Source: Planococcus sp. CPCC 101016 (lineage in GTDB: Bacteria > Bacillota > Bacilli > Bacillales_A > Planococcaceae). From it: a stretch of 64,000 bases of DNA. This document shows positions 57,458 to 64,000 of this stretch, in pieces (position 1 is the first letter of the stretch; every line of letters starts with the position of its first letter). Under the pieces are notes generated by a model. It did no database searches. It saw nothing but the letters and a program-made list of their open reading frames with translations, and was not told where the DNA came from. Both the position numbers and the translations under genes were made by a program. The DNA is taken from positions 496,001 to 560,000 of the forward strand of contig NZ_VOHB01000002.1 of NCBI RefSeq assembly GCF_007859295.1, given 5' to 3'.

Positions 57458-57853
57458 TTATTTTGGATGAGCCGTGTCCTTAAGGATTTTTCCGGACACG
57501 ACAAAAGTTATGGGAACTGTAAATAATACCGCTGCAAACGGCGCAATGTTACTGTTCAAGTGAAGAAATTCAACAAATACGAAAATCAATACCGTCGAAA
57601 CCGACATATTGACGACTTGTGTCAAAGGGAAATACAGGTATTTTTTCAATGTTGGTTTGATGCGGTAGGTTACATAACAATTTAAGAAAAAAGAGATGTT
57701 TAAACTGATCAAAAAACCCACGATATGCGCCAGCAGGTAAGGCAAAGAAAAAATGTTGTGAAGCACCAGGTAAATGGTGTAGTAGCTTAAAGTGTTGACT
57801 ACACCGACAAAGACAAAACGGGTAAACTCGGTATTCAAAGCTTTAAGACTCAT
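57458..57853 (-). CDS. gtcA: GtrA/GtcA-family membrane protein (flippase candidate)
   Basis: This 131-residue four-helix protein of the GtrA family probably flips undecaprenyl-phosphate-GlcNAc across the membrane. The signature FVFVGVVNTLSYYTIYLVLH opens the domain, followed by SFFLNCYVTYRIKP. The ATG at 57853 overlaps the csbB stop by 11 bp, indicating translational coupling. B. subtilis GtcA is known to work with CsbB and YfhO in LTA glycosylation. Confidence 0.87.
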   Translation of the reverse strand: MSLKALNTEFTRFVFVGVVNTLSYYTIYLVLHNIFSLPYLLAHIVGFLISLNISFFLNCYVTYRIKPTLKKYLYFPLTQVVNMSVSTVLIFVFVEFLHLNSNIAPFAAVLFTVPITFVVSGKILKDTAHPK

Positions 57854-58781
57854 CGTATTCATCCACATTGCTGATATCCACAAGGAAATGCGGACGCTGT
57901 TTGGTTTCATTGTAGATGCGTCCGATATATTCGCCGATGACCCCGAGGCTGATCAATTGAATGCCGCCCAGTAAAAGAATTGCTGTAATCGTCGTAAAGT
58001 AACCGGGAGCTCCGACGCCTTCTTGCAAAATATTGTATAAGGTGACGAAAATATAGATAAGTGACAGGAACAGAACCAGGAAACCTGTATAGAAACAAAT
58101 ACGCAAAGGTTTCATATTGAATGATACAATGCCATCGATGCCGTAATTAACCAAGCTATTAAACGACCATTTCGAATCACCGTCTGTCCGTAATACATTT
58201 TCATAGTTGATGGTCTTTTTGCTGAGGCCGATCCAGGAGAACAGCCCTTTGGAAAAACGATTGCTTTCACTCAATGCGAGAATGGCATTGATGGCTTTCC
58301 GGCTGAGCAGCCGGAAATCTCCTTCACCGTCCTGCAGATCGACATCGGTAATTGAATTGATCAGTTTGTAATAAAGGGAGGAGAAGAGAGAGCGGACTTT
58401 GGAGTCTCCTGTGCGGGATCGCTTCGCCACGACCTGATTGAACCCCTCCTCATAGCCCTTCACCATTTCACCGATTAATGTAGGGGGGTGCTGCAAATCG
58501 CTGTCCATCACGATGGCAGCATCTCCTTTAATGCGCTTCAAGCCTGCGAGCATTGCCGACTCTTTCCCGAAATTGCGTGTCAACGAAATGTATTTAACGC
58601 TGTCATGAACTTCTGCTAGTTTTAAAATTTCCTGGAGAGTGCCATCACTGCTCCCATCATTGATGAACATAATCTCATAACGATATGGAAGCGACTCAAG
58701 TTCCTTTGTCAATTTAGCATACATGGAAGCGATGTTGGCTTCCTCGTTATAAGCAGGAACTACAATAGAGATAAGCTTCAT
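57843..58781 (-). CDS. csbB: Glycosyltransferase family 2, CsbB-like (undecaprenyl-P-GlcNAc synthase)
   Basis: This 312-residue polyisoprenyl-glycosyltransferase makes undecaprenyl-phosphate GlcNAc. The GT2 domain has IVVPAYNEEANI, MFINDGSSDGT, MDSDLQHPP (DxD) and DGEGDFRLLSRKA. Two C-terminal helices (about 228-252 and 263-287) flank the membrane, as in CsbB. It heads the csbB-gtcA-yfhO operon. ATG 58781 follows GAAAGGAG. In B. subtilis csbB is controlled by sigma-B and sigma-X; here an ECF-like element is present in the divergent upstream region, but no complete sigma-B site. Confidence 0.9.
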   Translation of the reverse strand: MKLISIVVPAYNEEANIASMYAKLTKELESLPYRYEIMFINDGSSDGTLQEILKLAEVHDSVKYISLTRNFGKESAMLAGLKRIKGDAAIVMDSDLQHPPTLIGEMVKGYEEGFNQVVAKRSRTGDSKVRSLFSSLYYKLINSITDVDLQDGEGDFRLLSRKAINAILALSESNRFSKGLFSWIGLSKKTINYENVLRTDGDSKWSFNSLVNYGIDGIVSFNMKPLRICFYTGFLVLFLSLIYIFVTLYNILQEGVGAPGYFTTITAILLLGGIQLISLGVIGEYIGRIYNETKQRPHFLVDISNVDEYDES

Positions 58782-58865
58782 TTTTATTTCTCCTTTCGAA
58801 ATGCGCGTAAAAACCTTCTTTAGCTTACATTACCCGTGCGATTTAAGAAGTATGCCTCGGAGAAA

Positions 58866-58891
58866 TGAAACTTCATGGCTTTAGATACGTA
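58866..58891 (+). promoter_or_regulatory. Sigma-W type ECF promoter directed at the terD genes
   Basis: TGAAAC (58866-58871), 16-bp spacer, CGTA (58888-58891) exactly match the sigma-W consensus TGAAAC-N16-CGTA. It lies about 200 bp before terD in the 311-bp csbB-terD gap, which holds no gene. A second TGAAAC on the opposite strand (complement of 58908-58913) faces csbB, with a CGTA 18 bp away. B. subtilis ter-type yce genes are also under ECF sigma factors. Confidence 0.6.
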
Positions 58892-59093
58892 TTAGTATAC
58901 GTCAGCTGTTTCAAGAAAGCATTTGTCTGAAAATTCAGCGCCCGCCTACTCACCGTAAAGCTTATGAGTCCCGATATTATATTATTGTGGTCTGAATCTT
59001 CAGAGTTGCCGACAAACTTTATTCGTTGAATTTTACATGCTGGACCGATACCATTAAAATAGAATACATACTGATGAATGGAGAGTGTTAGGA

Positions 59094-59705
59094 ATGGCTA
59101 TTAATCTTGTCAAAGGTCAGAAAATCGATTTAACAAAAGGACGTTCATCGCTTTCAAGCATTATGGTTGGTTTGGGCTGGGACCCTGTCGCGACCAAAAA
59201 AAGTGGAGGTTTCCTAAGCGGCCTACTGGGCGGCGGAGGCGGAGCTGACGTTGACTGTGACGCATCCGTCCTATTGCTGGATGAAAACGGCAAGTTGACT
59301 GCGAAGGAAAACCTGATTTATTTTGGAAATAAAAAAAGCAAAGACGGCAGTGTTGTTCATTCCGGCGATAACCTGACTGGGGAAGGTGAAGGCGATGACG
59401 AAGTGATCAACATCGACTTGAAACGCATTTCCCCTTCTATTCATCGTTTGGTGTTTGTTGTTAATATCTACAATGCCAAACAGAAGAAACAAGATTTCGG
59501 CATGATTGAAAATGCCTTTATCCGTTTAGTCGATAACCAGTCGAAAGAAGAACTGGTACATTACAACCTCACCGATAATTATGCAGGCAAAATGTCTTTG
59601 ATTACGGGTGAACTTTATCGCCAAGGAGCAGAATGGAAGTTTTCGGCCATCGGTGAGGGTGCTTCAGAACCTGATATAGGATCAATCGCAAACAAATATT
59701 CTTAA
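59094..59705 (+). CDS. terD: TerD family protein with glycine-rich insertion
   Basis: This 203-residue TerD-domain protein belongs to the calcium-binding tellurite/stress resistance family. The Ca-binding acidic loops are [14 protein letters not shown] and [20 protein letters not shown] glycine-rich insert [17 protein letters not shown] (about 40-56) replaces the short loop of its neighbour. C-terminal [18 protein letters not shown] is typical. It precedes a second TerD by 14 bp. Ter systems respond to DNA damage, metals and envelope stress; the biochemical role is unresolved. Confidence 0.9.
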   Translation: MAINLVKGQKIDLTKGRSSLSSIMVGLGWDPVATKKSGGFLSGLLGGGGGADVDCDASVLLLDENGKLTAKENLIYFGNKKSKDGSVVHSGDNLTGEGEGDDEVINIDLKRISPSIHRLVFVVNIYNAKQKKQDFGMIENAFIRLVDNQSKEELVHYNLTDNYAGKMSLITGELYRQGAEWKFSAIGEGASEPDIGSIANKYS

Positions 59706-59719
59706 GGAGTGATGGAAAA

Positions 59720-60298
59720 ATGGCAATCAATCTTTCTAAAGGACAAAAAGTGGATTTAACAAAAAGCAACCCTGGCTTATCTAAAGTGATCGTGGGCTTA
59801 GGCTGGGATACCAATAAATACGACGGCGGACAGGATTTTGATTTGGATTCTTCGGTCTTCCTTCTGAACAGCGAAGGCAAAACAGCTTCAGAAGCTGATT
59901 TTATCTTCTATAACAACACAACTGGTGCTGGTGGAGCCGTGGAGCACACAGGCGACAACAAAACTGGCGAAGGCGAGGGAGATGACGAGCAAGTTAACGT
60001 CAACCTCACCGCTATTCCAGCATCAATCGAAAAAGCGACTTTCGCCATTACAATCCATGATGCCGAAGCACGCGGCCAAAACTTTGGCCAAGTAAGCAAT
60101 TCATATGTGCGTATCATAAACGGAGACACAAATGAAGAATTGATCCGCTACGACTTGGGTGAAGATTTCTCGATTGAAACTGCAGTTGTTGTCGGTGAAC
60201 TTTACCGTCACGGTGGAGAATGGAAATTTAACGCCATTGGCAGCGGTTATCAAGGCGGCTTAGAGTCTCTTGTTAAGGACTTTGGCTTAAACAGCTGA
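59720..60298 (+). CDS. terD: TerD family protein
   Basis: This 192-residue TerD protein is close to B. subtilis YceD/YceE. It contains [20 protein letters not shown], the Ca-binding [35 protein letters not shown] and [19 protein letters not shown]. It is 14 bp downstream of the first copy and ends with a terminator, so the two TerD genes form their own transcript, or a partial readthrough into the biosynthetic genes. Confidence 0.93.
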   Translation: MAINLSKGQKVDLTKSNPGLSKVIVGLGWDTNKYDGGQDFDLDSSVFLLNSEGKTASEADFIFYNNTTGAGGAVEHTGDNKTGEGEGDDEQVNVNLTAIPASIEKATFAITIHDAEARGQNFGQVSNSYVRIINGDTNEELIRYDLGEDFSIETAVVVGELYRHGGEWKFNAIGSGYQGGLESLVKDFGLNS

Positions 60299-60309
60299 GT
60301 GAACGATGG

Positions 60310-60341
60310 AAAAGCAAGGAGACTTTCTCCTTGCTTTTTCT
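60310..60341 (+). terminator. Terminator after the terD pair
   Basis: A 13-bp perfect stem AAAAGCAAGGAGA/TCTCCTTGCTTTT with a 3-base loop followed by T residues. Confidence 0.85.
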
Positions 60342-60405
60342 CCATTCATATATGAAATGATAATTTGAACGGGCTGGTGCAGCAGCATGCCGGGAGGGAT
60401 CACGT

Positions 60406-61551
60406 ATGAGACATTTTAACGGATTGACAGATTCTGATTTAAAGACTTTTTTTAAATATTACCCGGCAGAATTTAACCGTGATACGGAACGGGAAACCTT
60501 AAGCCTGGCCTTGGGGGCAGCACTTTACACACCGGGGTCGAGAGCAGATTTTGCTCAGAAGATTTTGAGTGGCGATTATAGCAGTGGATCTTTCTCAGGG
60601 CTGACAACATTGATTGTCTGTCTGGAAGATGCGGTAGCCGATTCAGAGCTGAAGCGGGCGGAAGCAAATGTAGTAGCCGAGTTTAAAAAGCTGGAAAAAG
60701 TGGATGCGGTGCAGCTTGCAGCTGGTCCGACCTTGTTTTTGCGGGTGCGCACACCCGACCAATTGGATAAACTGGTCCGGCAGGCGGGAACGGCGTTAAG
60801 CGTATTAACAGGAATCGTTTTTCCGAAATGCCTGCCTGCTACATTGCCTTTGTTTTTTGCAGCATTGGATCGTGCCAGTGAAGCAGCGGGGAGAACCCTT
60901 TATGCACTGCCGCTGCTTGAAACAAAGGAAGTACTCTACAGTGAATTCCGCGAACAGACCTTAGAGGAATTACATCAAATCATGCGGTCGGAAGCTGATC
61001 GGATTTTAACGGTTCGTGTCGGAGCAACTGATTTTTCCAGTCTTTACGGCCTTCGTCGTCCAGCGGAGAGGACGATTTATGACGTACACATCATTCGGGA
61101 TTGCCTAATGTCCATTCTGAACCGATTTGGCCGGGCTGAAGATGGGTTTACTGTTTCGGGACCTGTGTATGAACATTTTTCGAGTGGAGAGAGATTATGG
61201 CTTTCATCCAAACCTGAACAGACGCTGTGGGAAGAAGTCCAGTTGGATGTTCTAAATGGGTTTAGAGGGAAAACCTGCATTCATCCGTCGCAAATTTCAA
61301 TCGTCAATACCGGTCACATAGTCTCGCTTGAAGCATATGAAGATGCTAACTTGATCCTCAATGAGAGCAGCAAGCGAAACGGTGTGCTGAAAAGCCCTAA
61401 ACGCAATAAAATGAACGAAGTAAAACCGCATTTGAGTTGGGCAAAGAAACTGGCTGCTCAAGCGGAAGTCTATGGGGTGCTGCATGAAAACTATCAACCA
61501 ATTGACGTCCTCAACCATATCCGGGCAAACCAATTATCAAATCAATACTAG
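60406..61551 (+). CDS. Ter-associated C-C bond lyase (HpcH/HpaI, CitE-like TIM barrel)
   Basis: This 381-residue protein of the CitE/HpcH-like superfamily is of the type encoded in Ter stress clusters. TIM-barrel residues are visible: LIVCLEDAVADSELK (metal Glu/Asp), TLFLRVRTPDQ (Arg), LPLLETKEVLYS (Glu), LTVRVGATDFSSLYG and GKTCIHPSQISIVN. CitE-like enzymes cleave or form C-C bonds with malate- or citrate-like substrates. In Ter clusters it is proposed to help make a nucleoside-like metabolite. The start follows GGGAGGGA. It overlaps the next gene by 68 bp. Confidence 0.87.
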   Translation: MRHFNGLTDSDLKTFFKYYPAEFNRDTERETLSLALGAALYTPGSRADFAQKILSGDYSSGSFSGLTTLIVCLEDAVADSELKRAEANVVAEFKKLEKVDAVQLAAGPTLFLRVRTPDQLDKLVRQAGTALSVLTGIVFPKCLPATLPLFFAALDRASEAAGRTLYALPLLETKEVLYSEFREQTLEELHQIMRSEADRILTVRVGATDFSSLYGLRRPAERTIYDVHIIRDCLMSILNRFGRAEDGFTVSGPVYEHFSSGERLWLSSKPEQTLWEEVQLDVLNGFRGKTCIHPSQISIVNTGHIVSLEAYEDANLILNESSKRNGVLKSPKRNKMNEVKPHLSWAKKLAAQAEVYGVLHENYQPIDVLNHIRANQLSNQY

Positions 61552-62851
61552 ATTATGGGATAACCTGGACATTAATATTTCTGTAGAAAATACTTATCCG
61601 GGCCTTTCACCGGAGTCGCTTTTTTCAGTCGCTTTACGTATCAATAAAAAGCGCCAATTTCTTTTCGTCAGCAAATTGATTGCTAAACATTTAGCCGTCC
61701 ATCCTTCACTGGCTCTTGGAACTGGAACTTTACTGGCCTCTTTATTGATGGAAGAAAGTGGACTTGAAGGGCATCCTGATACGCGTGCTCTTGTCAAAAT
61801 GATTGAAACAGGTGAAGTTGATCGTGAACTGAGCCTCAACTCACTTAGATTTAAAAAAGCTATGCCTGACAAAATTGTTTTTATTGGGATGGCTGAAACC
61901 GCTACCGGTCTTGGCCACTCGGTTTTTCAGCATTTTGAAGAAGCTGACTACATCCATACAACACGTGAAGAAATTGTCGGCATTACCCCATCTTTTGTCT
62001 TTGAAGAAGAACATTCCCACGCCACTTCTCATAGAGTATATGCATCTTCTGGTATGCTCGAAGAAGCGGATACCATCGTTTTAATCGATGATGAAATTTC
62101 TACAGGCAACACGCTATTAAATTTAGTTTGTGCATTGGATGATCAATTTCCAGGAAAAAACTATACTTCTTTGTCTATTTTGGATTGGCGAAATAACAGT
62201 CAAAAAGAAAAATTAGCAAAAATGGCAGCTGAGCGGAATATCCAGTTAACTGTCCTATCTCTGATGGCAGGACAATTCGACCTTGTCCATAGCACTGCAC
62301 CTGAAGAGACCGAATTGATGGCACTCAGCAGCACGGGCTGCAAACTGCCGGATGCCGAACTGAGTGCAAAGAAAGTAGCGGCTGTATCTAAGAGCGGTCA
62401 GCAATACATTTCTTATACCGGTCGCTTCGGAATTACGAGCACTGAACATGATGAAATAGAAAAATGGGCAGAAGCTGCAGCTGGACAGGTGGAAGTTGCG
62501 AGTGATAAGGCGCTGGTTATCGGTATAGGAGAAAATATGTACTTGCCTTTGCGTTTCGCTTTGGCTTTGGGCGGTGCCCCGCTTGTTCAGACTACAACAC
62601 GCAGTCCGATATTCGCTTCACCGACAGCAGACTATCCGATTAAAGAAAAGGTCAGGTTTGAATTGCCGGACGCAGAAGGAATCAACCAATTCGTCTACAA
62701 CCTGAATGAATTGGATGTGGATCGGATATATTTGCTTGCTGAATCTGTCATTGAACTAAGCGAATGGCAGCCGCTGATTGCTTACTTGGAGAAAAAAGCA
62801 CCAGTGGAATGGATATCTTTGACGACCCAAAGGAGTGAAGAAATCGAATGA
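61484..62851 (+). CDS. Ter-associated phosphoribosyltransferase with TRSP domain
   Basis: This 455-residue protein has an orotate-phosphoribosyltransferase-like domain (about 40-270) with the PRPP loop TIVLIDDEISTGNTLLNL, and a C-terminal TRSP domain beginning near TGRFGITSTEHDEIEKW. This PRTase-TRSP fusion is characteristic of Ter-linked biosynthetic operons. ATG 61484 lies inside the lyase gene, with GGGGTG as ribosome site; an ATG at 61472 is an alternative, and no start after 61551 is good. The 68-bp overlap implies coupling. It overlaps the StiP gene by 4 bp. A nucleotide-like product is likely; substrate unknown. Confidence 0.87.
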   Translation: MKTINQLTSSTISGQTNYQINTRLWDNLDINISVENTYPGLSPESLFSVALRINKKRQFLFVSKLIAKHLAVHPSLALGTGTLLASLLMEESGLEGHPDTRALVKMIETGEVDRELSLNSLRFKKAMPDKIVFIGMAETATGLGHSVFQHFEEADYIHTTREEIVGITPSFVFEEEHSHATSHRVYASSGMLEEADTIVLIDDEISTGNTLLNLVCALDDQFPGKNYTSLSILDWRNNSQKEKLAKMAAERNIQLTVLSLMAGQFDLVHSTAPEETELMALSSTGCKLPDAELSAKKVAAVSKSGQQYISYTGRFGITSTEHDEIEKWAEAAAGQVEVASDKALVIGIGENMYLPLRFALALGGAPLVQTTTRSPIFASPTADYPIKEKVRFELPDAEGINQFVYNLNELDVDRIYLLAESVIELSEWQPLIAYLEKKAPVEWISLTTQRSEEIE

Positions 62852-63957
62852 TAGCAACCGGTTTAGTGAAGACGAGTTATCCGAAAGAAGACATCACTTT
62901 CCTATTGAAAGACGTAAGTGAAGAGTTTGTTGAAAGCACATTGGAAGAACGGGAAAAAGCAGTTCAGACAGGTGCTCACTATGCAGAAAGACTGCCGATG
63001 GAATACCGGCCCTCTGATGAATACACAAATCTTTATCACGAAACGGTACTTAAGACCAAGCAGCAGCTAAGCTATCTGGTAGGACTGGTAACTCGCCGGA
63101 TCTTCATGAATGCAGGAACAGACGATGTTGTCATCGTATCACTGGCGCGTGCTGGAAGCCCAATCGGCATCTTAATCCGACGTTACGCGCAGCAAGTGAT
63201 GAATATGGAATGGCCGCATTACAGCGTTTCGATTTTACGGGATAAAGGCATAGATGAGAAAGCGATCGACACAATCCGTGCTGCACATCCGACAAGCCGC
63301 ATCCAATTTGTGGACGGTTGGACTGGAAAAGGCGCTATTCAAAAGGAATTGACCAAATCGGTCAATAAGCTCAACATTGCAAAAGGTTTGGGACTGTATG
63401 ACGATATGGCGGTTTTGGCAGATCCGGGTGCCTGTGCGGTCCTGTTTGGAACACGTGAAGACTTTCTAATTCCAAGCGCTTGCTTGAATGCGACAGTTTC
63501 AGGATTAGTAAGCCGTACCATCCTAAACAAGCTGTATATCGGTGAAGATGATTTTCACGGAGCAAAATTCTACGGTGAATTATTACAAGAGGATTTATCG
63601 AATGATTTTGTTGATCAGATCACTGAATGCTTTGAAGAGACACAGGGAAAAGTGGAAAAAGATGCTGTTTCAATGCCGGTTACGGCAAAAAGAACTTGGC
63701 AGGGCATGAAGGAAGTCGAGGCGATCGGACAGCAGATGTACAGTGAAACCGACTATCATCTAATCAAGCCGGGTGTTGGAGAAACAACACGGGTTTTGCT
63801 TCGAAGAAGCCCATGGAAGGTTCTGGTCAACAGCCTGGATAATCCGGATGTTCACCACATCTTGATGTTGGCAAAAGAAAAAGAGGTGCCCGTGGAAGTT
63901 GTTCCTGATTTATTCTACCGCGCAATCGGCTTGATCCGGTCAGGTAAAGAGATATGA
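62848..63957 (+). CDS. StiP family protein with C-terminal PELOTA-like RNA-binding domain
   Basis: This 369-residue protein has the StiP domain (proposed cysteine protease-like or PRTase-related, about 15-270), with VVIVSLARAGSPIGILIRR and the Cys-bearing DPGACAVLFGTREDFLIPSACLN (in part). A C-terminal PELOTA-type domain (about 300-365: VLVNSLDNPDVHHILMLAKE, VPVEVVPDLFYRAIG) follows. It is coupled to the PRTase gene by a 4-bp overlap (ATGA) and to the HAD gene by another ATGA. Ter-operon membership is clear; its biochemical activity is untested. Confidence 0.87.
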   Translation: MIATGLVKTSYPKEDITFLLKDVSEEFVESTLEEREKAVQTGAHYAERLPMEYRPSDEYTNLYHETVLKTKQQLSYLVGLVTRRIFMNAGTDDVVIVSLARAGSPIGILIRRYAQQVMNMEWPHYSVSILRDKGIDEKAIDTIRAAHPTSRIQFVDGWTGKGAIQKELTKSVNKLNIAKGLGLYDDMAVLADPGACAVLFGTREDFLIPSACLNATVSGLVSRTILNKLYIGEDDFHGAKFYGELLQEDLSNDFVDQITECFEETQGKVEKDAVSMPVTAKRTWQGMKEVEAIGQQMYSETDYHLIKPGVGETTRVLLRRSPWKVLVNSLDNPDVHHILMLAKEKEVPVEVVPDLFYRAIGLIRSGKEI

Positions 63958-64000
63958 CAGTATTATTTGCCAGTGATTTGGATCAAACATTGATTTATTC
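63954..64000 (+). CDS. HAD-family hydrolase, N terminus only (window edge)
   Basis: The last 47 bases start a gene at ATG 63954, overlapping the StiP stop. The 15 complete codons give MTVLFASDLDQTLIY, whose DLDQT is the HAD nucleophile motif DxDxT. HAD phosphatases are the usual next member of Ter biosynthetic operons, here continuing beyond the window. Confidence 0.8.
   Translation, partial: MTVLFASDLDQTLIY

Noticed and set aside
58801..58880. A sigma-B promoter for csbB on the minus strand (GGGTAA is present at the complement of 58830-58835)
   Set aside because: No GTTTAA-like -35 occurs 12-15 bp upstream of it.
1..64000. tRNA, rRNA, CRISPR arrays, integrases and transposases
   Set aside because: I looked for conserved tRNA/rRNA stretches, spaced direct repeats and transposase motifs and saw none; a tRNAscan or Infernal run would be decisive.

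Overview
The window is chromosomal DNA of a low-to-moderate GC Gram-positive bacterium, most likely a Planococcaceae member close to Planococcus or Planomicrobium. The evidence is purine-rich AAGGAGG-type ribosome binding sites, many TTG and GTG starts, Bacillus-type SAM and FMN riboswitches, sigma-B promoters, lipoprotein signal peptides, a lipoteichoic acid (LTA) synthase and LTA glycosylation genes, and a Bacillus-like gene content throughout. No rRNA, tRNA, CRISPR array, prophage or transposase gene was seen. Genes are tightly packed and usually separated by Rho-independent terminators.

Layout. 0-7.8 kb: a partial DUF6904-like gene, rluF, an aldehyde dehydrogenase/DUF779 pair behind a cre-like site, a Fic toxin with a VbhA-like antitoxin, an AAC(3)-family acetyltransferase, an acyl-CoA thioesterase, a DUF421 protein and a 190-bp intergenic cluster of DnaA boxes. 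8-13.4 kb: signal peptidase I, divergent mtnE and mtnU (methionine salvage), and a SAM riboswitch leading metN-metI-metQ. 13.5-22.5 kb: a GNAT enzyme, a PfkB kinase with an OsmC protein, then a CitA/DcuS-type two-component system beside a carboxylate uptake operon (tctC-tctB-tctA plus an SLC13-like permease) with a perfect cre site over its promoter. 22.6-23.3 kb: a non-coding composite repeat bounded by two identical hairpins. 23.3-35.9 kb: topB, patB-like C-S lyase, sigma-B-driven DUF2243, PCMT-like, msrA, mgtC-like, a yxlEFG-like ABC exporter without sigY, a phosphoesterase and small enzymes. 36.4-38.8 kb: an FMN riboswitch ahead of ribE-ribB-ribH, with ribD and the ribA domain absent. 39-48 kb: LTA synthase, a DUF697 GTPase, and an OmpR-type two-component system followed by prsA and htrA. 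48-54.8 kb: a stress island (DJ-1/PfpI, LOV-STAS photoreceptor, Ohr, manganese catalase, GSP39-like dehydrogenase, CuZn superoxide dismutase) with several sigma-B promoters. 54.8-58.8 kb: csbB-gtcA-yfhO for LTA glycosylation. 59-64 kb: two TerD proteins followed by the Ter-associated biosynthetic genes (C-C bond lyase, PRTase-TRSP, StiP-PELOTA, start of a HAD phosphatase), running off the right edge.

Common themes. Stress physiology dominates the right half: oxidative stress, secretion stress, blue light, envelope modification and the Ter system, with recognisable sigma-B and sigma-W type promoters. The left half is mainly metabolic, with riboswitch and catabolite control. The least conventional parts are the Ter-linked nucleoside-like metabolite cluster with an ECF promoter in the csbB/terD divergent region, the riboflavin operon lacking its whole GTP-derived branch, the DnaA-box cluster and the hairpin-bounded composite repeat.
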